Source: Tubiluchus corallicola (Eukaryota > Priapulida > Priapulimorpha > Priapulimorphida > Tubiluchidae). Taken from it: DNA of 36,615 nucleotides. Location: assembly GCA_030141605.1 (NCBI GenBank), contig JAQGDQ010000195.1, forward strand, positions 308,001 through 344,615, in the 5' to 3' direction. The position numbers and the translations under genes are program-made. Shown one piece after another: positions 11,463-22,450 of this stretch (positions within the stretch are counted from its first letter, which is position 1; each line of letters begins with the position of its first letter). The notes under the pieces were generated by a model. It saw only the letters and a list, made by a program, of their open reading frames with translations, did not search any database and was not told the DNA's origin.

Positions 11463-11877
11463 CAGGGGCATATCAAGACATTACGATGCCCTAGGCTGGT
11501 TCCGTCCCGCCCATCTCTATTGTGAATTTATGGTTGTTTATGTATTGAAAAGGTTAAACAACTACTTGTGGTGTATTAGTAAACATATTTTCTATGTGGT
11601 CATTGTTAATTAGATCTATACACATAACGCCTGCTTGTTGTACAATACCTTGCACCTGCTCGTTACGTGGCGCTTAATTATAAATATAAAAGCAGCTGTC
11701 ACAGTAACTGCCTGTGGTGTGTTATAAAATGTGCTCTTTACAGTTTGCAATTTACATCAATATGAAAGTACACACATTTTCCGAAGGAGAATAAGAATTT
11801 TTTCTCAAATGTGACGCCGCTAAAGCTTTGGCGCCCTAGGCTATGGCCTAGTTAGTCTATTGGTTAACATACCCTTG
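11463..11877 (+). mobile_element. Family A hAT-type MITE, copy 1
   Basis: 415-bp element starting CAGGGGCATATCAAGAC and ending GTTAACATACCCTTG. It is flanked by a perfect 8-bp duplication, ACAATGTC (11455-11462 and 11878-11885), the length made by hAT transposases. The interior includes GTCCCGCCCATCTCTATTGT, ACTTGTGGTGTATTAG and GGCGCCCTAGGCTATGGCC, all shared with the other copies. No transposase frame. Confidence 0.9.
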
Positions 11878-11885
11878 ACAATGTC

Positions 11886-12574
11886 AACAGCCAAAGATGC
11901 TTCACATATTTTATGTTCAGTTAAGTTGCATTCCTATCTAAAAATGTGTGATCTTACTTGTTTCGACTCAGATATCATCAGTTTAAAATCTACATTGTAT
12001 TTTTGGCATATATATTTGACATTATTACCCATACGTGTTAAAACTGAACAAAAACTTCGCTGTGCAAAAAAGGTACCAGATTATTAGAGCTATGAAAGAA
12101 CACATATCTAGCTATAATTTGAATACTAAGCTTTAGAACATTGGAAATGTGATTTTCTTGAAGTCTCTATAGCTGTCTCACACCTATATTGGGGTCATTA
12201 CATTTCCAACACCGAGAATGTGGGCAAACGTACGGGGGAGAGGAAGCACCGAATTATCAATACTAAATACTAAAATACCACTATACTAAAACACAGCGGA
12301 ACGATTAGCCTGGCTAAATGCTCAAGGTAGACCTGTCTTACACAGCTTAAATACAGAAAACTAGAACACTATTAATGTGAAAGGGCATTCAGAAGCAATT
12401 ATGTACAGTAAGATTAGAGGGAAATTTATGCTATTTCAATATTATAACAAGCCCAAAAAAGGAGGGAATGAGGTGAAAAAATTATGAAGGAGAGATGAGC
12501 AAGAAGACAAAAAGATGTAATATTCAGAAGTCAAGTTAATCAAACGCGAAGTAATTATGAGACAAACTTCGCGA
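11886..12574. other. Intergenic, nothing recognised
   Basis: Unique AT-rich sequence. Short open frames on both strands lack domains. It ends at the target duplication of the next hAT-type element. Confidence 0.4.
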
Positions 12575-12582
12575 CAGAGAAC

Positions 12583-13266
12583 TAGGGACGTTAAAGGATA
12601 CAAGCTTGGCGATACGATACTTTTTTTCCAACGATACGATAACGATAATTCACGTTTTAGACGATACAATGGAATACGATACGATAAATTATTTTGAGCG
12701 ATGAAAACGATACTGAGGTTAGAAAATTTATGCAACAACAGAAAAAGCATCTCTAATAATTAAACCATTAATGTAACCATTACGTGACTACGATGACATT
12801 TTCTGCTTCGTTGTTATAATGATTCATAAATAAGTAAGCTGCGATGGATACATAGATTACTATGATATAAAGCTTTATCTATGCTAGTTGCACAATTACA
12901 CATGTCCGAGACGATGACACCAAAAATACGGTACGTTGTATTCGGCATCTGCGAGTCTGTATGATTCACAATCAGAATAAAGACAACCGCTATTGCAAAG
13001 CGAAAGTGCAACTGCATGTATCTGACCAGTTTATAAATTTAAATAATTCCCTTTATCCGCTGAATTGAAAAGCAACTTGAAAGTAAATTGAAAATCAAAG
13101 TAACGCGATTTCATACAGGTAAGCAATTGGCTACGATACAAGCCAAAATCGATACGATAACGATATACCTAGAATAATATCGATGCGATAACGATAAAAA
13201 CTAATTTTTTGTGTCGATAAGATATTCGATAATTATCAATACATATCGTCATCGTTAACATCCCTA
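12583..13266. mobile_element. hAT-type non-autonomous element with CGATAC-rich ends
   Basis: 684-bp element with ends TAGGGACGTTAA and TTAACATCCCTA (inverted, one mismatch in 12), flanked by CAGAGAAC (12575-12582) and CTGAGAAC (13267-13274), an 8-bp duplication with one mismatch. Subterminal regions at both ends are packed with CGATACGATA-type motifs, a common transposase-binding arrangement in hAT elements. The interior lacks a transposase frame. Confidence 0.8.
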
Positions 13267-13274
13267 CTGAGAAC

Positions 13275-13835
13275 CATGAAAACTATGACAATAACTCTGA
13301 AATACTTTTGCTCTTAGTAAATAAAAGTCCTGTTACTACTAATAATGTGCAGTTTCTTTACCACCCATTTCTTAGAAGTGGGCAAAAATACGCGTGTCGT
13401 TAGACAGCGTAACCGTTTTATGCTTCGCGTTATAGTAACCATTTACGTTCAATTACGTCTTGGTGGACCATTACGTGGCTTTGACAAGTATATATATGCT
13501 TCCTGGCGCAGCACAGCTTGAAGCTGAACCACCTTAACTTAGCACAGAAATCATGTTAAACATGAAAAGATTCGGCAAATCAGAGAGACGGAAAAGTTAC
13601 CGACGCTGTCTTATACAGGATTTAATTTTACTTTGGCAAAGTCATTAAGATGGATACCAACATTGGCATGTTCAGGAAGAAGGGCTCTGAAACTTGGATC
13701 CTCCAGTAAATCGTAGATGGAAAGGTTGAAGGCAAATGAAGCCAGTTTTGATTCGTGCTGGGGAGCTCAGTGTCTGGCTGAAGCCATGCAACGTGTCAGC
13801 TCACGTGGCGAAGGCAGCGCGCTTCGTGCAGTGAA
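13275..13835. other. Upstream region of the cyclase gene, possible core promoter
   Basis: Contains TATATATAT at 13489-13497, in the context of several ACGT motifs (TTACGT at 13443, 13453 and 13471), followed about 10 bp later by GC-richer sequence. This could be a core promoter about 1.1 kb before the cyclase start codon, with an untranslated first exon, but nothing proves transcription. Short open frames of about 40 codons here show no domain. Confidence 0.25.
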
Positions 13836-14170
13836 ACTCTGCTGATCATTCTGATCCGGTTTAAGGAACGTTTATTCTTGACAAGTTCACAAAGACAGCG
13901 ATAAAGGTTTCATGGGAATGTGTGGCAACTCTGCTGATCATTCTGATCCGGTTTAAGAGACGTTTATTGTTGACAAGTTCACAAAGACAGCGATAAAAGT
14001 TTCATGGGAATGTGTGGCAACTCTGCTGATCATTCTGATCCGGTTTAAGAAACGTTTATTGTTGACAAGTTCACAAAGACAGCGATAAAGGTTTCATGTG
14101 AAAATGTGGCAACTCTGCTGATCATTCTGATCCGGTTTAAGGGACGTTTATTGTCGACACGTTCACAAAT
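13836..14170. repeat. 92-bp tandem repeat, four copies
   Basis: Units begin ACTCTGCTGATCATTCTG at 13836, 13928, 14020 and 14112, an exact 92-bp spacing, and share GATCCGGTTTAAG, ACGTTTATT, GACAAGTTCACAAAGACAGC and GTTTCATG. The fourth copy stops about 58 bp in. The array sits 470 bp before the cyclase start codon. Confidence 0.95.
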
Positions 14171-14637
14171 TCAATTTTACTTTCAATTCTTTATTAATTA
14201 TAATTTTCTAACCGAATTTAACGGCAGAATATTCACTCATGAGCAACAGAAGTTTTCTCACGCTTGGGGAGATGAAAAACTGTTTGCTGTGTTAGTCAGA
14301 CGCTTAGAAAAACAAAATATGAAATGTTTTGCCTACACCTGTCAAGATGCATTAAAAAGAAGAATATTTTATAGACGCCAAGAAGAAAAGAATTATGTAA
14401 TTCCATTATATCATATTATATTATATTACATTATATGAAGAATTAAAATCTTTTGCAACTAGAAAATAGTAAGAGTGAAATGGTTGTGAAAAAAACTAAC
14501 ATTTGAAACAAAACCGCTAATACCGCATGAATTCTTACATCTTCCATAGTAAACAGTTAGTTTGAACGTAGAGCATTGAAATCATGATACAAGTGTGGAG
14601 AAATTTGTTGTCTTGTTGAGCAAAACGTTTTGTAAAC
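14171..14637. other. Probable 5' flank or 5' UTR of the cyclase gene
   Basis: Unique sequence directly before the start codon. An open frame on the + strand ends at 14438 and includes GRIFTHEQQKFSHAWGDEK, but I recognise no family and it stops 200 bp short of the cyclase ATG. It may be untranslated leader. Confidence 0.3.
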
Positions 14638-15426
14638 ATGTACGGGCTAATACTTCAATCCATGTGTGAGTATATGCAACTGTCTTTGGGCAGACATTCT
14701 TGGAACGAAATCCGTCAGCGATCCGGGATCCACCACCACTCGTTCCAAACGCAGGTCATCTATTCGGAAACCGTCATGCCGCGAATTTGTGCTGCGGCTG
14801 CCGAAATGACCGGGGTCAGCGAAGACGAAATTATGGAGGGGTGTGGAGAACGCTTTGTCACCTTTATCGCCAAATATGGCTACGACCGGATTCTCAAAGT
14901 GCTGGGACGAAATCTACACGACTTTCTCAACGGTTTAGACAACCTGCACGAGTACTTGAAGTACAGCTACCCAAAACTGAAAGCCCCGTCGTTCTTCTGT
15001 GAAAAGGAGAGCCGAGAAGGGTTGACTATCATCTATCGGAGCAGGCGGAGGGGGTACCTGTATTACGTGTGCGGACAGATAAAAGCTGTTGCCAAATTAG
15101 TGTACAAGCAAACAATAGACATCAATGTCGTAAAAGAAGAAAATTACCACGACGTCATGAATGTGGTACTCCAACTGCGCTTCGACAATCGCGGATTTCG
15201 CGGCGATGGCGACAGCAACATCAACAGCGTCGTCGACAATTTGATGCCGTTGAAATCGTCGGTGTTTTTCGAAGTGTTTCCGTTTCATCTTGTTTTTGAT
15301 AGGATGATGATAGTCCGTAGTGCAGGTTCGAGCCTCCTTTCTATACTTGGTGATGAACTCATTGGACGCAGAGTAGATGAAGTGTTCGTCATTATTAGAC
15401 CTCTAGTAGATTTTAGCTGGGATGAG
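14638..15426 (+). CDS. Atypical soluble guanylate cyclase beta-like subunit, exon 1 (H-NOX domain)
   Basis: First coding exon, 263 codons, of a soluble guanylate cyclase closest in my recollection to Drosophila Gyc88E and nematode gcy-31/33-type proteins, cytosolic enzymes that make cGMP from GTP when a gas binds heme. It starts MYGLILQSM, the usual H-NOX N-terminus, with A at -3 of the ATG. The H-NOX domain covers about residues 1-180. The expected proximal heme ligand is His104 (in GLDNLHEYL, matching His105 of vertebrate beta1). The propionate-binding YxSxR motif is Tyr133/Ser135/Arg137. From about 205 on, FEVFPFHLVFDR and IIRPLVDFSWDE belong to the H-NOX-associated (PAS-like) domain. The exon ends after GAT GAG at a GTTAGT donor, phase 0. 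The coding stretch is visibly richer in G+C than its flanks. Confidence 0.93.
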
Positions 15427-15477
15427 GTTAGTTTTTCGCTATATAATATTTTTGTTCAGACCAGTAGTTAGTCAGAT

Positions 15478-15490
15478 ACTCTCTTTCTCG

Positions 15491-15533
<43 letters not shown>

Positions 15534-15928
15534 CTCTCTCTCTCTCCCTCCCCTCTCTCTCCCCCTCTCTCTCTTCCTCCCTCTCCCCCTCTCTCTCCCT
15601 CTCTCTCTTCCTCTCTCTGTCCCTCTCTCTCTCTCCCCCTCTCTCCCCCTCTCTCTCTCTCTCTTTCTCTCTATCTCCCTCCCCCTCTCTCTCCCCTCCC
15701 TCTTTTGTTCGCTCTTTCTCTTACTCTCTCTTTCTCTCCCCCCTCTCTCTCCCCTTCCTCTGTTTCTGTTTGTCTTTCTTTCCCCTTCCTCCTTCCTCTC
15801 TCTCCCTCTTTCTCTCTCTCACTCTCTCCCTCCCTTTCTCTCCCCTCCCTGTGTTTGTGTTTGTCTCTCTCTCCCCTTCCTCGCTCCCTCCTCTCTCTCC
15901 CTCTTTCTCTCTCTTTCCCCTTTTCTGT
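15478..15928. repeat. Long CT-rich tract early in cyclase intron 1
   Basis: About 450 bp of almost unbroken pyrimidines on the + strand, with (CT)n cores and CCCC or TTT interruptions, beginning about 50 bp after the exon 1 donor. The open frames over it on both strands are repeat translations. Confidence 0.95.
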
Positions 15929-16179
15929 CATAAATAGAAATTTGTCTCGTGTAAATAGATTTAATTGTAAGTGTCAAGAAACCAAACGCTGGCAATAACT
16001 GCATGGTTAAAAAAACTCTCAAAATTTTATGTAATTAATGTGTGATAATTTTAATAAGTCTAATACGTAGGCCAAGTTCATTTGCCAGCTTTTGCTGCTA
16101 TACTTCAAAATGCCCCTAAAGAAACTTCAGGGCCCCTCGAGGAAAATACTGATAAGCCCAAAGAAAGGCTAACCTCACT
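15929..16179. other. Intronic spacer
   Basis: Unique sequence with a GGGCCCCTCGAGG patch near 16130; nothing identified. Confidence 0.35.
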
Positions 16180-16535
16180 AGGGCCGGACTATGACCTTTC
16201 AGGGCCCCTAGGCTAAGGAAATTATGGGGGCCCAGACCCCCTCAGATGGATCCACCCTCCCACTCGCCTGCACTAGTCTTTGATATATTTAGCGACATTT
16301 ACGTAGCTTTAAAAAACTTATTGAAAATTCTTTAAATAAACTAGAATAGCTGTCTTTTGTTTGTAAATAGAAATTTTTTAAGCAATACCATTATTTTATT
16401 ATTTATTGCAAAGCAAATTAGTATACATTTCTAGTTAGCACAATAGAACTGTTGTGAAAATCACGCTTGTGGTAACACACACAAATGTTACCAAAGCTCG
16501 AGAGGCCCTAGACTGGAGCCTATAGTAAGCCCCGA
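16180..16535. mobile_element. Candidate hAT-type relic
   Basis: Left end AGGGCCGGACTATGACC, right end (inverted) TCGGGGCTTACTATAGG, with flanks ACCTCACT and TCCTCACA matching at six of eight bases. The left part is rich in GGGCCCC. Ends and duplication are both imperfect, so this is a tentative call. Confidence 0.4.
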
Positions 16536-16583
16536 TCCTCACATGAAATGGCTATAAACAAGTTAATCGCTCCTCCTCTTTAT

Positions 16584-17006
16584 CAGGGGCGTATCAAGAC
16601 TTTACGACGCTCTTAGCTGACAGTTCTGTCCCGCCTATCTCTATTGTGAATTTTTGGTTGTTTATGTAATGAGTAAGTTAAACAATTACTTGTGGTGTAT
16701 TAGAAACACTATTAACCTAATTTCTATGTGGTCATTATTAATTACATGTATTTGCATAGCGCTTATATTCAAGCAGGTTGGGTAATTGCTTGTTGTGTAA
16801 TACTCTACACCTATTCGTTACGTAGCACTTATATAAATGCTGCCTCAGTAACTACCTGTGGTGTGTTATAAAATGCGCGTTTTATATAAATATAAAAGTA
16901 TACACATTTGCCAAGGAGTATAAGAACTTTTTCTAAAATGTGGTGCCCCTCAAACTTTGGCGCCCTAGGCTATAGCCTAGTTACCCTATTGGTTAATACG
17001 CCCCTG
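16584..17006 (+). mobile_element. Family A hAT-type MITE, copy 2
   Basis: 423-bp element with ends CAGGGGCGTATCAAGAC and GTTAATACGCCCCTG. Flanking octamers CTCTTTAT (16576-16583) and TTCTTTAC (17007-17014) match at six of eight positions. It shares the internal landmarks of copy 1 and has better-preserved terminal repeats. Confidence 0.85.
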
Positions 17007-17014
17007 TTCTTTAC

Positions 17015-17529
17015 ATAAACCTATCCGTTTCTTTGATATCCCTAATATAGATTGTTTTACGATAGTGTCATTGAGCTCTATTACTGCCATCAAGTCGATA
17101 GCGTTAATTAACACCTAGAGAGTCACTAATACAAGAAGCTGCGCTCGTACAATGAAGCAACAGAAGACCAGAGTCAGCTATGATATAAATTAACCCATTC
17201 TCTTGTGAGCGGTGCTGCAGGTGAAACTTAATTAGAAACACGGATAAATCCAGCAGAGACAGGGCACCTTGTAAGCTATCTGACAGAATTAGTAGTCAGG
17301 TTATGTTCGGAAACACGATTTAGTGTCGTTAGCAATACGGTGCAGAGGAAACGGGGTATTAAGTAATGGATTCTCGCAAGATCATGTATTAACCTGGATA
17401 ATCAACCTTGCATACCTGGTGCATACTATATGCACATATGACTAGTACAATAGAAATATTTTGTTTTTCTGGAAATACAGCTTTATATATGTGTATATAA
17501 AGAATACGCCAACATGCCAGCAGAATTTG
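17015..17529. other. Intronic, nothing recognised
   Basis: Unique sequence of mixed composition without open frame, tandem repeat or element ends. Confidence 0.4.
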
Positions 17530-17533
17530 TTAA

Positions 17534-18207
17534 AGAACAAGAAAAGGGGCACCTGAAGTAGGCTTCAGAAAAATCGCATTAAAAAATTATATTATTATAT
17601 TACTTTATAGCATTTTTATGCGTATATCGTACTCGCACTGAAAGGAATTTTAGTTTGTTTTCATTTTAAATCTCGCGCAATATTGTTCGGACGCCGCCAT
17701 TACATGACGTCACTTACACAAATGTAAATCAGGTGAAGAAAAGGAAATGTTAAACTATGTCCCAAAAAAGTTTCCATGCAAATCTACATTACTTGGCATT
17801 TCACTTACCTGCTGCAAAACGTAGGTAACTAGAAATAATAATTTAAAATGTTCGTGCCAATTGGTAAAGGGTGCACCTCCAGGGTGTTAGTTAGTTAGTT
17901 AACCACTTACTAACTAAAAAACGTATTTTTAATCTTACTGATAAGATACATTAATTGAAAATTTTACTTAGTTAATGACGTGTACGCCACGAATGCTCTG
18001 ATTCACGCAATGTTGTCCAAACTTGCTTCAAACGACCTACCATTGAAATGGCTGCGCATAACGGCTATCGCGGGAGTTTAAATTTACAAGTTTTACACAG
18101 CGTTACTGCCGACGCAAGTCCTGTATGCAAAAAGGCAATACATAAATGGCATAAAATTGCAAGACGAATTTTCTAAGCTTTATGTAAGTGGAGGGTTTTC
18201 TTGTGCT
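17534..18207 (+). mobile_element. Family B TTAA-flanked element, copy 1
   Basis: 674-bp element with ends AGAACAAGAAAAGGGG and (inverted) AGCACAAGAAAACCCT, each bordered by TTAA (17530-17533 and 18208-18211). A TTAA duplication is typical of piggyBac and Kolobok-type transposons. It carries TGACGTCA at 17705-17712 and a conserved stretch near the right end, around ATGGCTGCGCATAACGGC. No intact transposase. Confidence 0.8.
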
Positions 18208-18211
18208 TTAA

Positions 18212-19189
18212 CATATAATGTGTGTGCTAGCTTATATGCATGCATTTTGTGTAGACATCTATTTCCTTGCCCACATGTACATTAAAATTTCTTGTGATGC
18301 GTATCAGTCATGTTTTAACTTTTTCATTTTATGTAAACCATTTCAGTTTAAATTTTGTAAAAATAGGCGGGACAGCAAAACTTGGGGCGACTGAACGCCC
18401 TGAATTCAAATACTTACGCATTTTCGACGCAAACAAATACTGAATTGAGTTTAATTTCTAGCAATTTTCTAATAAATGTATGTACTTTTGCTTTTATATC
18501 CAAAACAAGAACAAGTAATTAAGATATTCGCGTAATTATTGATGAATATTACATTTTTACAATGACGGTGAAACTAGAGTAATTAGTAGATGTTTAGTAA
18601 TAAAGGTTTACTGGTCGATTATAAGAGACCTGCGTTTCAGTTCTACGTTTTAGTAAAGAGAAAAGAAATTATAATATGGCTAAATTGCAACATTATTACA
18701 TTAAATTACAATCGTTCTATTGCTAATGCTATTCTTTATTTGCTACTGCTTTGTTATCATTTTATCATCATTTCATATCATTTCCATTTTATCTGATCAT
18801 TATCAGTTTAGTCTACACAGCCTGTCAATTATCCCTTTCTTTATAAGCATTTTCATAACGACTAGAAAAGAACGCGGCAACTTTTTCTGCCCCCGAACAG
18901 CATTGTGATCAATAATGCTCGAACGTTACACTCATTATTTATTTATTATTCCCCCACGAAATCGAAATGTGACTATAACACCCACACAAATGAGCATACC
19001 ATAAAACCATTAATGCCTATGCTTTCTGAGGTGCTCTGTGGAGAATTCAAATCCTCCGTTATGATATGTATTGCATGACTCCAACACAGTAATAACATAA
19101 GACGGATTCCCCTTGAATATGATATGTAGAGTTAATACCCTAACCCTAACCATATATATGCAATAATAATAATAATTGCATTGCTAGCT
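18212..19189. other. Intronic, contains two telomere-like CCCTAA units
   Basis: AT-rich unique DNA. CCCTAACCCTAACC at about 19138-19151 matches 2.3 units of the animal telomere repeat. A tight A+T stretch at 18700-18800 gives a 68-codon hydrophobic open frame that looks fortuitous. Confidence 0.4.
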
Positions 19190-19193
19190 TTAA

Positions 19194-19590
19194 AAGAAAA
19201 CCGGATCCAATCTTAAACTGTAGGTCAAAACAATCTACAGTACTCTTTAAAATATTGAAAGGAAACATAATATTTTTTCAAAAATGACTTACGTGAAAGA
19301 ATTATTATCACACAAACAAAATTTCACGTTTCGCTGTTACATACATTTCGCCATTCGCTTGTTAACAGGTACTTCACAAAAACAAATGCCATAACCTCTC
19401 ATTTCAGATGTGTTAGTTTGTGACGAACTGCACAACATGTCAACAATGGTTGGGCCGCCCTCCGTTAATTAAGTTTTTAATCTATAATTCAATTGTCAGA
19501 AACACTTTTGCAGTATTAATCGTGTTAAAATGTATACTTTTTACCGAACTTAAAAATGGGGTAGTTTATGAAAAATCATCCTGTCTTCCT
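19194..19590 (+). mobile_element. Family C TTAA-flanked element, copy 1 (internally deleted)
   Basis: 397-bp element between TTAA at 19190-19193 and 19591-19594. Ends are AAGAAAACCGGATCC and (inverted) AGGAAGACAGGATGAT. It aligns along its length to 26143-26742 but lacks about 190 bp that in copy 2 lie between two GTGTTAGTTTGTGA direct repeats; here only one such repeat remains. Confidence 0.7.
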
Positions 19591-19594
19591 TTAA

Positions 19595-20579
19595 GTTCAA
19601 TAAACGAAACATATATAAAGTTATAGATCTAGAAAAATAAAATACTTCTATTATAATAGTCATTTTTGTACAGCACGTTGATATTACAGAATTACAAACG
19701 GTTAATGAATTAAAGCAGGTGCAAACGACACATCTCTAGAACGCGCGATTTTGTTACATAATGAATTTCTGGTGAAATCTTGTTACATAATGAATTTCTG
19801 CTGTACAACATTTATAAGTAAGTATTAGCTGCTCTGCATAATTTGTATTAGTTTTGCTACTAATGTAACATGTAACCTGCATAGCAAAGCCTTGATTCAA
19901 ATACCCTGGTTACACCTTGAATTGAGAATCTTTAAGAACATCGCAGGTTTTTATAAGATGCTCACAAAAGATAAACAGACGAAAAAGTTCTTAAAAGAAA
20001 TGACAAGTCAATTAGCTTGTTATGGTTATTTTACTAATATTACTTAAATTTAGAAGAAATGTAACAAAGAAATTTGCAAACAACTGTCTGTAAAGCATAA
20101 AATTTATTTATACTATTCGCTGTGTAGAAATTTTCAGCCGCCATTCACTTGAAAATTATGACGTAACTGGTAGACTTCGTGGCTTTCCATAAGCGCAAGT
20201 TGCTTAAACTAATTCAAACTTCTGCAGCCTACTTGAATGTTCAAGTAAAAATATCAAAAAATTAGCTATTTAAGCAATTCTGTTAGCATTGGAAACACAT
20301 AATACTTTTGACAGAAACTGACAGTTCGCTGCTTTTCTTGAGTAGATGAATGACGTCATTGGTGGAAGAATAAGCGTTCAAAATGGGAGCACCCAAGTGT
20401 GAAATAATAGCGGCTTTAAAATGATTTTAGTAATACACGAGTCGCTTATCACACTTTTATTACTACATCCTTATTATAACATTTTTGCAAACTTTGAAGT
20501 AAGTCCAACTTCCCAGACGACTTGACCTTTCCTCTAATTTACAGTTACTCTCTTCTATAATATCTAAGTTTTATGTGCG
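19595..20579. other. Intronic, mostly unique
   Basis: Holds a short direct duplication TTGTTACATAATGAATTTCT at about 19752 and 19779, and a TGACGTCA at 20351-20358. No gene or transposon end is identified. Confidence 0.4.
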
Positions 20580-20925
20580 TAAGGTCAACAGGCCATGATC
20601 GATATCAAGGTCAACAGGTCGATATCAAGGTCAACAGTTCGATATCAAGGTAATCAGGTCGATATCAAGGTCAACAGGTCGATATCAAGGTTAACAGGTC
20701 GATATCAAGGTCAACAGGTCGATATCAAGGTCAACAGGTCGATATCAAGGTTAACAGGTCGATATCAAGGTTAACAGGTCGATATCAAGGTCAACAGACC
20801 ATGATCGATATCAAGGTCAACAGATCGATATCAAGGTCAACAGTTCGATATCAAGGTCAACAGTTTGATATCAAGGTCAATAGATCGATATCAAGGTCAA
20901 CAGGTCGGTATCAAAGTTCATTGCC
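20580..20925. repeat. 20-bp minisatellite (GGTCAACAGGTCGATATCAA)
   Basis: About 17 tandem copies of a 20-bp unit. A longer variant containing CCATGATCGATATCAAGG occurs at about 20592 and again at about 20808, each followed by the same order of unit variants, so part of the array was duplicated as a block. Confidence 0.95.
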
Positions 20926-21004
20926 TTTAGTACAAGCCCCAGGACAGCCGATGCAATAACGAAAATCGCGAATGAGTGAATATTAGTTAGATTCTTGTAC
21001 TTAA

Positions 21005-22031
21005 AGGACAAGAAAAGGGGTACCTGAAGTAGGTTTCAGAAAAATCACCTTAAAAAATTATACTACTTTATAGCAATTTTATGCAGATATCGTACTCGCG
21101 TTGAAAGGAATTTTTGTTTTTTTCATTTTAAATCTCCCGCAATACTGCTCTGACGGCGCCATTACATGACGTCATATACGCACAACGTAAATCAGGGAAG
21201 AAAAGGAAATACTAAATTATGCCCCGTGAAAATCTATGTTACTTAGCATTTCGCTTACCCACTGGAAAGACTTACGTAACTAGAAATAATATTTTAAAAA
21301 GTTCGTGCCAATTGGTAAAATGTCATTGGCTCACCCTCCAGGTGCGCCCAGGGGCGTATTAACCAATAGGCTAACTTGGCTATAGCCCAAGGCGCCAAAG
21401 TTTGAGGGGCGCCACATTTTAGAAGCCAAATTTTAAAAAAATTCGTATTTTCCTCGCAAGATCTGTGTTCATATTCATATACAAGCATTGTATAACACAA
21501 CACAGGCAGGTACTGAAACCAGCTGCTATATACACGTGCGTATAGCGAACAAGTACAGGGTAGTACACAACAAACAGTTACTCAGCCTGCTTTTATATAA
21601 ATCCTGTTCATATACACGTAATTAACAATGATCATGTAGCAACTAGGTTAATAGCATTACTAATAGACCACCCACAAGTAATTGTTTAATCTGCACAGTA
21701 ACCAATCATATATTCACAATACAGGTGGGCGGGACAGATCCATCAACCAAGGGCGTCGCGAAGTCTTGATATGCCCGTGGGTGCGCCACTCGCCAAACAA
21801 AAACGTATTTTTCATCTTATTGACAAGATACAGTTTCATCTAAATTTGTGTCAAACGATCTACCACTAAAATGGCTGTGCCTAACGGCCATCGCGGGAGT
21901 TCAAATTCACAAGTTTTATACAGCGTTACCCCCGGCGCAAACCCTACATGCAAAAAGGCAGTACGTAATTGGTATAAAATTTCAAGACGAATTTTTTAAG
22001 CTTAATGTAAGCAGAGGGTTTCTCTTGTTCT
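21005..22031 (+). mobile_element. Family B TTAA-flanked element, copy 2, split by family A insertion
   Basis: Ends AGGACAAGAAAAGGGG and (inverted) AGAACAAGAGAAACCC, bordered by TTAA at 21001-21004 and 22032-22035. A complete family A element plus one copy of its 8-bp duplication interrupts it at 21349; removing these 439 bp leaves a 588-bp element, shorter than copy 1. TGACGTCA is at 21167-21174. Its right end lies only 24 bp from the start of cyclase exon 2. Confidence 0.8.
21349..21779 (-). mobile_element. Family A hAT-type MITE, copy 3, nested in family B
   Basis: 431-bp copy in reverse orientation, ends CAGGGGCGTATTAACC and ATATGCCCGTG, flanked by a perfect 8-bp duplication GGTGCGCC (21341-21348 and 21780-21787). 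The sequence outside on both sides is continuous family B, so this insertion is younger than the family B copy. Confidence 0.92.
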
Positions 22032-22059
22032 TTAAACAACTTAAAACGTTAATTTACAG

Positions 22060-22186
22060 ATATTAATTCGGACCAACAATATCTTCGAGCTCTGCACTGT
22101 TCGTCCCATTGTTGGGCAAGAAGAAGGCGCCGTTGCCGACGATGACGACAGTTCGGATGAGAGCAGTGTGTCTTTCGACTTTGACT
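22060..22186 (+). CDS. Soluble guanylate cyclase beta-like subunit, exon 2
   Basis: 127-bp internal exon between acceptor AATTTACAG (22051-22059) and donor GTAAGT (22187-22192). It enters in phase 0, matching the end of exon 1, and leaves in phase 1. It reads ILIRTNNIFELCTVRPIV, continuing the H-NOX-associated domain; insect Gyc88E has a closely similar RTNNIFEL segment at this point. An acidic linker follows (DDDDSSDESS, then VSFDFD), a variable loop in this family. The acceptor's pyrimidine tract overlaps the end of the family B transposon just upstream. No stop or frameshift is present, and the exon would be missed by open-frame searches with a length cut-off. Confidence 0.9.
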
Positions 22187-22333
22187 GTAAGTGTTTTTTT
22201 TACAATTACAATGTTAGGCACATGCAGTATTGTATTTAGTACGAAACCTGTTTAGACCAGATTCATTATTGAACTTGTCAATTAGTTCATATGACATTTG
22301 AAACTCAACTGGACTGATCAACTTTCAGTACCT
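22187..22333. other. Start of cyclase intron 2
   Basis: Short unique spacer between the exon 2 donor and the (GAT)n run. Confidence 0.4.
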
Positions 22334-22357
22334 GATGATGATGATGATGATGATGAC

Positions 22358-22428
<71 letters not shown>

Positions 22429-22450
22429 CGATGACGACGATGATGATGAT
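22334..22450. repeat. (GAT)n microsatellite
   Basis: About 39 GAT/GAC triplets. It is preceded by ACTTTCAG, a plausible acceptor in the same phase as exon 2, so it could be read as poly-aspartate. No GT donor follows in a suitable place, and exon 2 joins exon 3 without it, so I treat it as an intronic repeat. Confidence 0.95.

Noticed and set aside
14106-14438. 110-codon + frame upstream of the cyclase
   Set aside because: It begins inside the 92-bp tandem repeat, matches no family I know, and is not in frame-linked contact with the cyclase start. It may be untranslated leader.
19044-19062. Possible tRNA T-arm (TTCAAATCC)
   Set aside because: The flanking bases do not form the required 5-bp T stem and no other tRNA arms fit.
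19138-19151. CCCTAACCCTAACC, telomere-like
   Set aside because: Only 2.3 units, within an intron; too short to call an interstitial telomere.
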